From Prorocentrum cordatum (lineage: Eukaryota; Sar; Dinophyceae; Prorocentrales; Prorocentraceae): a stretch of 64,000 bases of DNA. Of the stretch, positions 11,584 to 22,590 are shown one piece after another. The notes under the pieces were generated by a model, which worked only from the letters and a program-made list of their open reading frames with translations, was not told the origin of the DNA and made no database searches. A program made the translations under genes and the position numbers. Location: the NCBI GenBank assembly GCA_963575745.1, contig CAUYUJ010018626.1, positions 94,215-158,214 on the forward strand. Direction: 5' to 3'. Position 1 is the stretch's first letter. Each line of letters starts with the position of its first letter.

Positions 11584-11974
11584 CGATTGGGCTTTCGCGC
11601 CGGAAAGAGTCAGAAGATCGCCGAAGACCGCCCCGTGCCGACGCGCGACAAGCGGGTAGAGGGCAACGGGGGATCGAGGATTGCTGGAAAGGGGCCCTGG
11701 AGGGGCCCTGAACCCAGCCGCCCTCGAGCCAGGGCAAAAAGTCACGACGGGAGGTGTTTCGCTATTTTGCACCTCTGGGGGCCCTGACTGGCCCTCGGGA
11801 TCATCAAAGAACGACTCAGGGGGAATGGGTCGAGACCTCCGGGGGCCGACGTTCTTGAAAAATCGTGCCGTCGGGGACTGGGCACGGTCCCCAGACACGG
11901 CCCGCGCGGGCCAAAAGGCGCGCGAAAAGCACGCGCTTCTTCACGCGTTTTGATTGCCCCCCATTGACGCAAGC
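11584..11974. other. eL42 intron 2 with dispersed repeat J
   Basis: A J copy lies at about 11765-11880 (GGGGGAATGGGTCGAGACC core). Nothing else is recognised. Confidence 0.45.
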
Positions 11975-12300
11975 TTCCGAGAGGGGGGCAGGCGAGCGTC
12001 CAGGGGTCGCCAAGCGGTGCGGTGAGCACACCGTGGGGTTGGATTCTGGGTTTTCGGACGTGTTCGTCGGTCCCTGCGGGTGGGGGCAGGCGAGGGTCCC
12101 CAGGCTCCCAAACGGTGCGGTGAACACACCGTGGGGTTGGTTCTGGGTTTTCGGACATGTTCGCCGGCTCCTGCAAGCGAGAGGAGGCGAGGGTCAGGGG
12201 GCCCCCACCGGTGTGGTTAGCACACCGTGGAGTTGGGTTCGGTGAGCACACCGTGGGGTTGAATTCTGTGTTTTCGGGCGTGTTCGTCGGTTCCCGCGGG
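11975..12300. repeat. Tandem repeat, about 97-bp unit, 3-4 copies
   Basis: Units contain GGTGAGCACACCGTGGGGTT and TCTGGGTTTTCGGAC-TGTTCG. Starts at 12021, 12119 and 12215 are 98 and 96 bp apart, followed by a short partial copy at 12241. Confidence 0.85.
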
Positions 12301-12497
12301 TTTTCCAGCTTGCGGCTGCGCCTCGCCGGGAGCGTTCTGCAGGGATCGCCCCGAGCGGCCGCTGGAGACCCGAGCCATGGCCCGGAAACCAAGCATGCGG
12401 AGGAGGGCCGGTGTGGTGAGTCAGTGGGGGGGATTCGGCTCGTTCTCCGAGGACGTCTCGCGCTGCTGGGGCCTCCAAAGTCTCAAAAGTACGGTAC

Positions 12498-12557
12498 GGT
12501 GAAGGACCGTGCGGTGAGGTCTTGGGGGGTCCCGACGTCACCGCACGGCCTTTCACC
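12498..12557. repeat. 20-bp inverted repeat (hairpin)
   Basis: The arms 12498-12517 and 12538-12557 pair with two mismatches around a 20-base loop. The arm ends GGTGAA/TTCACC resemble those of the palindrome at 62.75 kb. Confidence 0.8.
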
Positions 12558-13178
12558 GAAACCCAGCGGGTGGAGGGGGAGAGGTGGGTGCACGCAGTTC
12601 GGTTGGCTCCGTTCGGCTGCCTCGCAGGCGGCTGCGTTCTGTCGGCTCTGTCCTGTCGGGTATTGTGTCGTTGCCGCGTCGCTGCTTCCGGGTTGCTTGC
12701 GGCCTGTCGATTTCGGTTTCGCTTGGTTCGGTCTGTGCTCGATTTTGCTGTCGCCGTGGACGCCCTTGGGTGAGACGGGAGAGGCCCAGGCCTCCTCCTC
12801 GCGTTGCGAAAATATCACGGCGGACGGTTTGGGCGATTTTCCTGTCTCTGGGGGACCTCGCTGGGCTTCGGGAAACCACCTACGCCCAAAGCGTTGGTGT
12901 CGGTGGCACCCCAACATACTGATAAGTTACTATGCGTCGCCCCCCCAGGGGCGACGCGCGCACCGATAAATCTCACAGCATATGCGTCGTGGCGGGCGCT
13001 TCCTGGCCACACCGCTGGGGAAACGGCCTACTGCAAGATGGGCACACGAAAAATGTTCGGGTCGGGCGCGCGCCTCCGAGGAGGACATCTGGTGCTGGTG
13101 CTGCTAGTATGTCTTTGTGCGCCCCATGGTGGGACTCATCCTCGACTTGCCGTCCTTCTCGGGGGAGGGGGCCGCGAG
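12558..13178. other. eL42 intron 2, no recognised feature
   Basis: Mixed sequence up to the exon 3 acceptor. Open frames show no conserved motif. Confidence 0.4.
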
Positions 13179-13202
13179 GTCTCGCAGTACAAGACCGGCA
13201 AG
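13179..13202 (+). CDS. eL42 exon 3 (24-nt microexon)
   Basis: After the acceptor CCGCGAG it reads VSQYKTGK, matching the VTQYKxGK segment that follows the first zinc knuckle in eL42. The donor is GCCAAC, a GC donor. It is eight codons, phase 0 at both ends. The short length alone would be weak evidence, but order, strand, phase and both splice sites agree. Confidence 0.8.
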
Positions 13203-13534
13203 GCCAACCCCCCCCCAGCGCGCACGCACGCGCTCGCGAGGGACCGGCCTTCGCCAGCCGACACGGCGCCTCTCGCCCGAGGGCGAGGGAGCAGCCAGGG
13301 CGGTGCAGCCTCGGGGATGGAGGGCCCAGGCTCCAGCCAAGCTGGCTCGCCGCCTACATGGGGCACCCTGAGATCCTGGCGTTGCAAGTTCTTCGCAGCG
13401 GGCGCTCTCACTCCACTTCGGGCGGGACCCTCGCAGATCGATCCGGCTCGAAAAATGGCGCAGGAAGATCGGGTCCGGGGCTCGGATCTGGATTTTTGCG
13501 ACGCTGCACTCTTTTTGCAACGCCGCATCTCGTG
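13203..13534. other. eL42 intron 3, no recognised feature
   Basis: Mixed GC-rich sequence with several open frames, none with a known motif. Confidence 0.35.
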
Positions 13535-13651
13535 GTAGGGGGAGGGGGGAAGGTTTCTTAGAAGCACCCCTGCTTCTTAGAAGGCGCGGGCCTTGTCTGC
13601 AGCTAAGAAGCAGCCTCCTTCTCTAAGGAGCATCCCCCCCCTCCCCCTACC
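13535..13651. mobile_element. Family D hairpin element (copy 1)
   Basis: GGGGGAAGGTTTCTTAGAAG, GCTTCTTAGAAGGCGCGGGC and the inverse arm GCTAAGAAGCAGCCTCCTTC fold on themselves between G-rich and C-rich ends. A close copy lies at 49.45 kb. Confidence 0.7.
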
Positions 13652-13941
13652 CCCTTATGCGCGCCGCCAATCCAGGAAGCGCAAACATGGATTACGGTCG
13701 GGAAATTTGGCTTAGCGTGTCGCGCCGCCAGTTCTGGCCCACCACGCCTCGGCGCCACACGCCAACCACTCACCGTTCCCCCCCCCAGCGTCAGCGTTCC
13801 GAGCCTCTCGTCCCGCGGAGCAGAGCGACACGCCCATCCGCTTGCAGTGGAGTGCGTGTCGCCGGGGCCGCCGCCGCGACACGCTGAGCAAACATCCCCA
13901 AACGTTAAGCGCGAGGATTGGCGGAAGGCTCAGATGAAGAA
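13652..13941. other. eL42 intron 3, no recognised feature
   Basis: Mixed sequence between hairpin element D and a family B element; nothing recognised. Confidence 0.35.
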
Positions 13942-14066
13942 AAGATACCAGTACCGCTGCTCGTCCACGAGTGTCCTAGTCGCCACGGCTGGATCAGCCT
14001 CGAAATTCTAGCCATAACGTACCCCATTAGAGGGCCAGGGAGCAGCGGAATCGGTGTCGGTATCGT
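13942..14066 (+). mobile_element. Family B small element (copy 5)
   Basis: The left end is AAGATACCAGTACCGCTGCT; the right end is AGCAGCGGAATCGGTGTCGG followed by TATC. The terminal inverted repeats are clear. Confidence 0.65.
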
Positions 14067-14568
14067 GTTGCCCCCCCACGGGTCCCGTTTCCGAACAGAC
14101 CTAGTCCTGCGGGGAGTCGTTATGAAGGAAAACATCGTCAATGTTCGGGGGAGGTAGGCCCGAGGGGGGACGCATCGACCCCCAATCGCCCACTCATCAC
14201 TGGAAGGGGCCCGATGTCCCACCCCGCCGAGGAGTGTGCGGATTCGCTATCGGGGGCCTATCGCCGATCTACCGGCGATGTTTCGCTGATTCCCCAGGTC
14301 GATGCTTCATCCCCTGAGCCTGTCCCCTCCCCTGTCGTTCCCCCCTCGGAGCGGGTCCTGAGGTTTCTCGCCGTCTTCGGGCTCCTACTGCCCGGGCTCC
14401 AGGGCCGTCAACGAACGGTTCGGGGCGGGAAGCTCGTCCTGGGAGAAGCCCCTCGGTCCATCATCCGTTTCTGTCAGCCGCCACTCCCAGACATCCGACG
14501 GCGTGGTTCTTGCGTCACTGCGCGGCCCCAGAGGTCCCGACCCTGGAGTCCCAGGGAGGAAGCTTGTT
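14067..14568. other. eL42 intron 3, no recognised feature
   Basis: Contains a weak J-like segment near 14390-14450. No exon is recognised. Confidence 0.35.
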
Positions 14569-14699
14569 TTAAGTCGGGCCTGTACCTCTAGAGGAAGAAG
14601 ATTCAAAAATAGTCAAACAATAGTCTGGGACGATTTTTTGACCATTTTTGGCTACTTTGGAATATGCTCTGACTATTTCTCATGTTTCTTCCAAAATCG
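14569..14699. mobile_element. Family A MITE (copy 2), right end lost
   Basis: It begins TTAAGTCGGGCCTGTACCTC and shares AATAGTCTGGGACGATTTTT with other copies. It stops at TTCCAAAATC, before the expected inverted right terminus, so it is truncated. Confidence 0.7.
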
Positions 14700-14969
14700 G
14701 GTCGTCGTGGATCTCTGGGCGTCCTTCATGCCAAGGGAGGCCCCCGGGGTACCCGAGACCTGTTTACGTCCGGACCCCTCCTCTCCGCACGGGAATCGCC
14801 TTGTCGCCGTCGGAGAGCGGGGCAACCTTCCGCGGCCCGACGAGATCGCGGAGGCCGAAGGGTAGCCTCTGGGGCGAGCCGCCAGCTCGAGAGGCGGGTT
14901 TCCCATAGCGACCCCCACCCTCAGCATGTCACGAAGAAGAACATCTGCGTATCTAAAATGTAGAATGTT

Positions 14970-15138
14970 CCGAGCATTTTCTCTGGGTGGAGGGCAAAGG
15001 GTGAAATCTGAAATGCCGTTTCGATGGGTCTTCGAGGCTTGAATCTGCAGAAGGCGAATCACAAGACGGATGGGATTTCGAGGTGCAAACGCCCACGTGG
15101 ATTTCACCCTGAGCCCTCCACCCTAAGAAGATGCTCAG
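14970..15138. mobile_element. Family E MITE (copy 1), 169 bp
   Basis: Terminal inverted repeats of about 38 bp: GAGCATTTTCT, GGGTGGAGGGC and GGGTGAAATC on the left, inverted on the right. ATGTT flanks both sides (14965-14969 and 15139-15143), a 5-bp target duplication. The second copy at 29.27 kb has exactly the same length. Confidence 0.85.
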
Positions 15139-15143
15139 ATGTT

Positions 15144-15245
15144 GAACTTTCGGAGCGCCGTGCGGATCTCTTCGATCGGCGCCAGGTCCCCCTAGCGGCG
15201 CCTGTGGCGCTGCCCCTGGCGCGCGCCGCGCGCCAGAGCGGGGGG
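15144..15245. mobile_element. Family F fragment
   Basis: TTTCGGAGCGCCGTGCGGAT, GATCGGCGCCAG and GGCGCCTGTGGCGC match the left arm and centre of the hairpin element at 59.05 kb. The right arm is missing. Confidence 0.5.
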
Positions 15246-15354
15246 TCATCCTCCACGCATTCCTTTACACGTATGATTCCGCTTCGCTCATTACGCCTGC
15301 CCGCATTGCATGATCGCTGGGGGTTCGCCGCGGGCTCGGGGCCGATGCGGCGCC

Positions 15355-15475
15355 GCCGAGGAGGAGAAGGAGGAGGATGGGGAAGGGGAGGGGGAGGAGG
15401 AGGAGGAGGAGGAGGAGAAGGAGGAGGAGGAGGAGAAGGAGGAGGAGGAGGAGGAGGAGGAGGAAGACAAGCTAG
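15355..15475. repeat. (GAG)n array
   Basis: Purine trinucleotide tract with AAG interruptions. Confidence 0.95.
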
Positions 15476-15770
15476 GTGCGCTCGCGTCATATCTGACATC
15501 CTACCCCTCCCTCCCATCCCTTACCATGGCGTAGATCCCCCCTCTACTCGCACAGTCGGATGTCGAGCAGATCCCGAAAGGGTACGCGATGCATTGTAGA
15601 GCACGGCATGGCATGGCGTAGAAGAGCACCGCAAAGCGTAGTATGTCACAGCATGGCGTGGCGTGGCGTAGTGAGGAGTTCCATCCCTCCAGCGAAAACC
15701 CAGCCCAAGAGCCCGTCAGGAGCTCCCCCATAATTTCAATCATCCCAACAATCGAATGACAACACATGGC
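15476..15770. other. Non-genic; short GGCRT-type repeats
   Basis: At 15600-15685 a five-base theme (GGCAT, GGCGT, AGCGT) repeats loosely, as in the longer array at 34.1 kb. Nothing else is recognised. Confidence 0.4.
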
Positions 15771-16030
15771 CCAGGGCGATCGAGATGGAGTAGTGAAAGA
15801 GTGGGCACAATGCCCAACTCCATGTCCTGCTCATGTTGAACAGGGCGTGCTGTCCGCGCCGCCGCGGCCTGTGTCCATTTGAGACAGGAAGCCGCCTGCC
15901 CAACAGCGGTCGCTGTTGGTTTGGGACAACATTTGTTGTTGGGCATTGTACCCATCGTTTCCGTATCCATGCCGGGCGTTCAAAATGGTTTCTTCATTAT
16001 TCCAGAATTTCCAAACATCCAAATGACCCC
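15771..16030 (-). repeat. Dispersed repeat I (copy 1), coding-like on minus strand
   Basis: It shares GTCCATTTGAGACAGG, GCCGCCTGCCC and CAACA-TGTTG-TGGGCAT with 46.17-46.40 kb. On the minus strand both copies read CCPKPT and GQAASCLKWT, and the one base difference inside the second motif is synonymous. It could be a retro-copied coding fragment; no family is known. Confidence 0.55.
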
Positions 16031-16375
16031 ACAAGGTTTGCGATGTCAGGGTGCGGAACTAATGCGTTTTCATGTGGGCCGTTTGGGATAGTTGGGATGA
16101 GAAGTGAGGAAGCTGTTTGCTTTTGTTTGAGTTCTTGGGATGGGATATGCGGGAACCATGTGCTGCCGTGAGGACATTGGGGTGCTTGGGATTCTGAGGA
16201 TCGGAGCTCCTGGGACGGCTCCTGGATTGGATTGTCGCTGGAAGGATGAAAATCCAAAGTTGGAAAAGAAAAAACAACCCACATGAAAACACATGGGCTC
16301 TTCAATTCTCACCCCAGAAATCCCGAATATCCACATGAAAACACCGGGTTCAGGGTAAGGAAAAACGACATCTAC
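16031..16375. other. eL42 intron 3, no recognised feature
   Basis: Relatively AT-rich for the window. CACATGAAAACA-TGGG recurs at about 16280 and 16332. Confidence 0.35.
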
Positions 16376-17400
16376 ACGGTGTCGGGCGTCCACGGTGCCA
16401 CTAGGCGTTGTGTGCGTGTGGCTTGTTGTTTTCGTAACGTTGTGTACGTTGTTGCGTTGCTTATGTTCACGTGCTCACCGCCCCCCCTCCTCCCTCGTCC
16501 TTGCCCCCTTTCCTCCTCTTCCTCCTCCTCCTCCTCCTCGCGCTCCCCCTCCTGCGCCTCATCCTCCTCCTCATCCTCCCCCCCTCTCTCCCCTCCGCCT
16601 CCCCCTTTTTGAAGTTCCAGGGCCAGAGAGAAGAAACAAGCATACAGAGTGTCTGGCGCCCGCGGTTTAACGAAACGCTGCGTGGTGTTGTGTGTTGTGC
16701 GTGTGTGTGCGTGGAGGAGGGTATGGGGAGCAGCGAAACAAAATACGTCTGGTGTTCGTGACTCGGTCTAGAAGCTCGGGGGGATGGGGGTGGGGGGAGA
16801 TCGCGGTGAGCACATGAGGTTTCAAAGCCAAGCAAAACACATACACCATGTGTCGTTGCTCCCCATCCCCCCCAGCAACTCAGCAGACAAAGCACATGTA
16901 CCCTCTCTCTCACACACAAACAATACGCATGCACAGCGTGTCGTAGCATCGAGGGCGCCAGACACTGTGTGTGCTTGGTTGCTGTTGCTATGAGAGCGCA
17001 GGGAAGCGTGCTGGGGGGGGGGGGGGCGCGGTGAGCACCTAGCGCCCAACAAATAGCAAAACACACGACACTGCGTTCCTCGGTGACCGTTTTTTTGTCA
17101 TTGTTTTGCCGATCGGCGCGGACCCTCGCACCCCCCACCAATGGAGTAGGTCTTGACTGTTTTTTGGCGCCTGCTTCGAGTGGGTGGTGTCTCCCCCACA
17201 GGTCGCACCGCTGCAAACAGTCGCATTAAGCAGAGGTCTGGAGCCAGACCCCCCCTCCCCCCCCTTTCCGCCGAATGTCAAAACACCGAGCAAAAAAAGT
17301 TCACTTGCTTCATAACCCCAAAGGCACAAACAGCACACACCAAGCATACCCAGTTTTTCGTGTCACCGAGGGCCCGCCTCTTCAGCATGGAACCCTTAAC
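16376..17400. repeat. Cluster of TGTCTGGCGCCC-type repeats in both orientations
   Basis: Direct copies lie near 16381 and 16650; inverted or partial copies near 16940, 17045 and 17340. Each is followed by GTGTG-rich or CACAC-rich sequence. A short CTC array sits at 16495-16600, and a run of about 13 G lies near 17013. Confidence 0.5.
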
Positions 17401-17734
17401 ATTGCGTTTTCCTGATGCAAGTATCATTGCATGATGGGCTCCTCCGTCAGACGGCCTTAAATATGGGATCCTTCGTAAGGATCCCTTCGTGGTCCGGAAT
17501 ACTGAGTGGGGGGACCTTCTGGCAAGGAGTTTCTAGTGAGGCACAAAAAGCCTTTTGAACAAGAAATATGTGAGGATGCTTGTAGTGAGCCGTTCGCCAG
17601 CCAGCATCACAAGCTAAATAATGGTTTGTGCAAGAACCAAAGCAGGTAAGCGAAGCGACTGGCGTCTATGCAGCTTCGTGCAGCGACTGGTTCTGCGGCT
17701 TCATTGTTGGAGCGTTTTTGGGGGGTCGCAGGTT
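17401..17734. other. eL42 intron 3, no recognised feature
   Basis: Mixed sequence with no exon or repeat family recognised. Confidence 0.35.
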
Positions 17735-17930
17735 GGGGATCTCCCTCTCTCTCTCTCTCGTTCTCTCGCTGTCTCTCTCTCTCTCTCTCTTCCTCTGTCT
17801 CGGTTGCTGTCTCTCTTTCTCTTTCTTTCTCTCTGTATCTCTCTCTCTATATATATATGTATGGATAAAAGCACGTACGTGTGTATATATATATATAGAC
17901 ATATGTATACATATATGTACGCATCTGCTA
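17735..17930. repeat. (CT)n followed by (TA)n-rich microsatellite
   Basis: An interrupted CTCTCT tract passes into TATATATATG and ATATATATAGACATATG. Confidence 0.9.
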
Positions 17931-18224
17931 TACCGCGTCCCCTTCATCCCTCCTTCGTCCCGTGTGGTCCACCTAATTCCACTAAAGGGTGCGGCTGCCC
18001 CCGCCTTCCTGCGCCCCTCGGGCCCCAGCGGGGCGGCGTCCTGCGCAGACCAGGGCGTCAGCCCCCGCTCTGCGGGGTGCTGCCGAGCGCGCCGCTGCCG
18101 CCGCGTGCCTGCGCCCTTCTGCGGAGTCCCAGCGGGGCGGCGTCCCACGCGGACCTGGGCTGCGGCCACGTCTTTGCGCCGCGCCCAGGGTTGGAGGGCC
18201 AAGTCTTTCTGCTTCTAGGAGAGC
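17931..18224. other. GC-rich intronic stretch with a direct repeat
   Basis: GCGGGGCGGCGTCC occurs twice (about 18022 and 18132), each with the context TGCGCCCxTC upstream. No exon is accepted. Confidence 0.35.
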
Positions 18225-18345
18225 GATATTCTTCCTCCTCCTCGTCCTCCTCCTCCTCCTCCTCCTCCTCTTCGCCCTCGTCCTCCTCGTCCTCGTCCTC
18301 CTTGTCCTCCTGCCGCCATCCTCGTACTCGTCCTCGTCGTCGTCG
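18225..18345. repeat. (CTC/GTC)n array
   Basis: Pyrimidine-rich trinucleotide tract. Confidence 0.9.
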
Positions 18346-18865
18346 TGCTTTCCAGCCAAAGTCCTCCAGGGAAGCATTGGGCGCCGTGACGTCTATAGAC
18401 GCAGTGGGGGGAAGACACGTCTATGGGCAGCTCGACCGCTGCGCTCGGCGCAGCACAGGGTCGGAGAACAGGGCAGCTCCGTCCACGCTGTGCGCTCCTG
18501 CCCTGGAGCAGGCCCCCCAGGGGCCTCGCACCCCCCCGCTTGGACGAGGCTCCGAGGCCCCTGGGGGGCTCTCTGGAAGACCCCCTCCCCCAAATCTTCC
18601 TTCTTGGAACCCTCCGGCATGGTGCCCCAAGCCCGGGGGTGCCAGCGCAGGGGCGCCCGCACGCGACGCCACGTAGCGGCCTCGGTGCGCTGGGCGCTGC
18701 CGCGCGCGCGCACCCCGCCCGTCGCCGGCCTCCTGCGCAGGCAGGGGGCGGGGCGGGAGGGCGCGGCTCGCGGCGAGGCGCAGGGCGGAGCGCGAGGGAG
18801 AAGAAGAGGGCAGGAGTTCTGATGCTCCAGCCTAATTTGGCCTTGATGCTATGATGTTCCAAGCT
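18346..18865. other. eL42 intron 3, no recognised feature
   Basis: Very GC-rich with several long open frames of low-complexity composition. None is accepted. Confidence 0.35.
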
Positions 18866-18984
18866 CCTCCTCCCTCCTCCTCCTCCTCCTCCTCCTCCTC
18901 CTGCTCCTCCTCCTCCTCCTCCTCCTCTTCCTCCTCCTGCTCCTCCTCCTCCTCCTCCTCCTCCTCCTCCTCCTCCTCCTGATG
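18866..18984. repeat. (CTC)n array
   Basis: Interrupted by CTG and CTT. It adjoins dispersed repeat L. Confidence 0.95.
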
Positions 18985-19065
18985 CTCTCCGCGGGCTGCC
19001 GGCTGCCATGAGCGAGGACCCCAGGCGGTGCGGTTCAGGAGAGCAAGAGGGCTCGATGGAACGCA
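18985..19065 (-). repeat. Dispersed repeat L (copy 1, inverted)
   Basis: GGCTGCCGGCTGCC, GAGGACCCCAGGCGGTGCGG and TTCAGGAGAGCAAGAGGGC are the reverse complement of 33.72-33.80 kb. In both places the copy touches a GAG/CTC array on the same side, so the array may belong to the repeat. Confidence 0.75.
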
Positions 19066-19148
19066 ATAATTATGATGTTCCAACCTACTTTAGCCTCCAT
19101 CGCCAGGAAGCATTTCGAGCACCACAACAGGCACCGAAGCTCGAGGGT

Positions 19149-19272
19149 TTTCACGTGCCGGGCCCCGGGAAACATTCGCCCGACACATGTTCGACACTGT
19201 TTCGACACTTATCCGGGTGCTCGAGATTATTTCTGGGATGTGGTCCTTAAGTACGATGGGAGCAACTTAAGG
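19149..19272 (+). other. Coding-like block, unassigned
   Basis: A + strand frame reads a non-repetitive sequence including HVRHCFDTYPGARDYFWDVV and then LKYDGSN before entering a GAG array. It looks like an exon in composition, but no family or clear acceptor was found. Confidence 0.25.
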
Positions 19273-20114
19273 CAGGAGGAGGAGGAGGAGGAGGAGGAGG
19301 AGCATGGGGGAGCGAGGAGGAGGGGCAGCCGCGACGCCTCCCTCGCCTGTTTGCCCGACGTTGGCTCTGACTCGGTCTCAGAGCGTCCCTGAGTTCTCTT
19401 GGACAGCACCTGTCATGAGTGTTGGTCTTTACTCAGGGTTGTGGCGCCGACCACCCTGAAGAGTTTCTTGGCAGGCGCGCCGATGCCCAAAATGAGGAGG
19501 AGCAGGAAACGCGAAGACCCCATCCCCTCTTCAAGCGCTGTCTTGGGACTTTTGGGGGTTGAGACGAGCATGCGGAGGGGACAGCCGAACATTTCACATG
19601 CCTCGTCGCCCTCCCGCGAGCGGAGTTTGGTGGTGGACTGGCGTGGTGTTGTAAGGGACGTGCTCTTCGTCGTTATCAAAACGTAGTTGCTGCTGCCGCA
19701 TTTGCGCCAGACCTTCAGCGCATAGAATAACACCACCACCAACAACAACACCAACAACAACAATCAGGTTAAGACTGTTCGCTCCGACCTGCTCACGTGC
19801 CAATCAATACGTATATCCCAAGCCCTCGATACCCGCCCCGCCCTCGTCGTCTTCGATCGTACCCCTTTGGGGGTATATCTGTCTTGCCTGCCACGTGCAT
19901 TTAGTACAGCCCCTAAAAAGGGAAGAGAGGACGGGTGGAAGGGGGAGGGATAATAATGGAGCACGAGAGGAATTAGCAGTAGGGGGGCAAGGAGTAGAAA
20001 ACAAGTGGTAGAACCAGACGGGCACATCGGGTGGGCAGACCCATAGCGGGCAAGTCGGGAAGGCGGGCACAGGCGACGAGGTCGAGCAGGCGGGTTGTTG
20101 AAGTTGTTGGGTCA
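19273..20114. other. eL42 intron 3, short GAG array then unassigned
   Basis: A GAG array of about 35 bases opens the stretch, and an AAC/ACC tract lies at 19730-19765. No exon is recognised. Confidence 0.4.
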
Positions 20115-20320
20115 TGCATGAATCGCGAGGCATTCTCGAGCGATAGCGCGATTCCCAAGTAAATCGTGAGAAAAGTCAAGGCGAGAGCGTGATTCCTGAG
20201 CACCGAGGGCGCATCGTCTGAATAAGTTGCGAGGAATTCCCACGCGAGAGCGCGATGCGTACATGAATTGTGAGGGAAGTCCCGCGCGAGAGCGTGACTT
20301 GGGAATAAACCGTAAAGAAG
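20115..20320. repeat. Degenerate tandem repeat, about 42-bp unit
   Basis: The theme AATCGTGAGGAAAGTC, then GCGAGAGCGTGATTCC, occurs about four times with one interruption. Confidence 0.7.
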
Positions 20321-20735
20321 TATCATGCGGGGGTCGCTGTTATTGTAAACTGGGGGCCAGGAGCCCAGTTTGAGCCCCGTGCCTTGCCCTGATACTTACC
20401 CTGCGACGTACCCAACCCACGTGCATCAAATGGCAAGAGGAGTATGCCAACATTAGCAGGAACAACGACAGTGTAGACGCGGCGATGTGCTGTGCAAGCT
20501 ACATGGGATGCGCATGCGTTGCACGATTCACAGGACGACGATCGAAAGAACGAGGCTTGAGGCCCCAGGATCGAAGAAGAACGGGTACGGGAACGAGGGG
20601 TAGGAGAGGGATGGAATGGAGGGCGGGGGGGGCGAAAGGCCATCGCGGAAGCAGCAGCATGCATGGAGAAGGTGAGGCGGGGAATAGGACGACGATGAAA
20701 GTGGCGGGAGGAGACAGAAGACTGCCGCGTTTTTC
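20321..20735. other. eL42 intron 3, no recognised feature
   Basis: Mixed purine-rich sequence; nothing recognised. Confidence 0.35.
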
Positions 20736-21155
20736 AAGTGCGAGCTAAACCCGCAGCGCTGCCTGCGCCATGTCGTCGCAGAGTTCCACATGATAAAACT
20801 TGTTTAGAGTGCAAGGAACGAGCGAGGCGTAGCTCGCCCGCTAGCTTCTCCGCCTCCTTCCCGCACATTTCAGCGCGGGAGCTGAACGCTCGCAGGCGCG
20901 CCGCCAGGTCTGCGGGCGGCCCGCGGGAAAGAAACTCAAGGCCGGGGTCGCGTATCATCAATCGGTTGTCCATCGTCCAAAGTTGCACTGGCGACGTACT
21001 GGTTGAACGCGGAGCGAGCAGCATCACGCGCGTGCCTGAACGCCACGCAGGTACAGTACACGCGCGATTGGGACTTCAGGTCCATCACGCGCGTCTCCAC
21101 CAGGCTTGGCAACACCACGCGACTGAGGATCTCACTGCGGTCTGCCATGCTGCTG
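20736..21155 (-). pseudogene. Minus-strand coding remnant split by a frame change
   Basis: One minus-strand frame starts MADRSEILSRVVLPSLVETR and runs through a helical segment to about 20965. An overlapping second frame continues as NRLMIRDPGLEFLSRG and a helical GKEAEKLAGELRLA segment down to about 20740. Both parts have protein-like composition, and the switch near 20960-20985 looks like a one-base indel. The family is not recognised. It may also be an exon pair whose junction was not found. Confidence 0.35.
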
Positions 21156-21189
21156 TCCGCGAATGCAATGCGCTGCCTGCAAGTAAGGC

Positions 21190-21500
21190 GGCGGCGTCCA
21201 CTTGTCTCAGAAGATGTTCCCGCGGGCCCGAAGGGCGACCGCCAGCTCGAGCCGCGGCGCCGGCAGGCCAGATAAGGATCATGCAACAGCAAAGACGATG
21301 ACAGAGCAACGAGGTATCGGCGAGTGCATGACCGGCCTCCGTTTCCTGCACTTCTTTCTTGTAGTTCCCCTAGCTCATCGAGCTCAGCAGATGTTTCTGC
21401 GGGTCCAAAGGACGACCGCCAGCGCGAGTCGCAGCGTCGACGAGCTGCATCCACATCAGGCAACACCCCAGGAGACACTGGCACACAACGATTTGACGTC
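21190..21500. repeat. Diverged 180-bp direct duplication
   Basis: Blocks at about 21203-21250 and 21385-21437 share CAGAAGATGTT-C-GCGGG and CGACCGCCAGC-CGAG. Confidence 0.6.
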
Positions 21501-21593
21501 AGTCAGTGCCAGACCACTCCATGTCTAGTTCCTCGCACACATACAGTCGATCGCAGATGCGGGATAATCGAAGTAGAATGACGGGTCCAATCT

Positions 21594-22530
21594 GCGTCCG
21601 CGTAGGACGTCACTATGCTGGACCCCGCAGCAGGTCTCGAAAGTGGCGACAGTTTCATGGGCCCCACAGCAGCCCTCGAAAGTGGCGACAGTTTCACAGA
21701 TCGTAGCCCCCCAGCGCTGGCGAGGTCTAATCTGAGTCCCCGTAGGACGTCACTCCGCTGGCCCCCCAGCAGCCTTCGAAAGTGGCGACAGTTTCACAGA
21801 TCGCAGCCCCCCAGGGATGGCGAGGTCTAATCTGTATCCCCGTAGGGCGTCACTCCGCTGGGCCCCCCGCGCAGCCTTCGAAAGTGGCGACAGTTTCACA
21901 GATCGCAGCCCCCCAGGGATGGCGAGGTCTAATCTGAATCCCCGTAGGGCGTCACTCCGCTGGGCCCCCCAGCAGCCCTCGAAAGTGGCGACAGTTTCAC
22001 AGATCGCAGCCCCCCAGGGATGGCGAGGTCTAATCTGAATCCCCGTAGGGCGTCACTCCGCTGGGCCCCCCAGCAGCCTCGAAAGTGGCGACAGTTTCAC
22101 AGATCGCAGCCCCCCAGGGATGGCGAGGTCTAATTTGAATCCCCGTAGGGCGTCACTCCGCTGGGCCCCCCAGCAGCCTCGAAAGTGGCGACAGTTTCAC
22201 AGATCGCAGCCCCCCAGGGATGGCGAGGTCTAATCTGAATCCCCGTAGGGCGTCACTCCGCTGGGCCCCCCACGCAGCCTTCGAAAGTGGCGACAGTTTC
22301 ACAGATCGCAACCCCCCAGGGATGGCGAGGTCTAATCTGAATCCCCGTAGGGCGTCACTCCGCTGGGCCCCCCAGCAGGCCTCGAAAGTGGCGACAGTTT
22401 CACAGATCGCAGCCCCCCAGGGATGGCGAGGTCTAATCTGAATCCCCGTAGGGCGTCACTCCGCTGGGCCCCCCAGCAGCCCTCGAAAGTGACGACAGTT
22501 TCGCAGATCGCAGCCCCACCAGGGATGGCG
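21594..22530. repeat. 101-bp satellite, about nine units
   Basis: Unit landmarks CGAAAGTGGCGACAGTTTCA fall at 21638, 21677, 21777, 21879, 21980, 22080, 22180, 22282, 22383 and 22484. Spacing is 100-102 bp apart from one short 39-bp step. Units also share CAGGGATGGCGAGGTCTAAT and GGCGTCACTCCGCTGGGCCC. The open + strand frames only reflect the repeat. Confidence 0.97.
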
Positions 22531-22537
22531 GGAGGAG

Positions 22538-22590
22538 GCGGGAAGGAAGGAAGGAAGGAAGGAAGGAAGGAAGGAAGGAAGGAAGGAAGG
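22538..22590. repeat. (GGAA)n microsatellite
   Basis: About 12 uninterrupted units lie directly after the 101-bp satellite. Confidence 0.95.

Noticed and set aside
21594-22530. CRISPR-like regular spacing
   Set aside because: The whole 101-bp unit is repeated with no unique spacers, the context is eukaryotic and no cas gene is present; it is a satellite.
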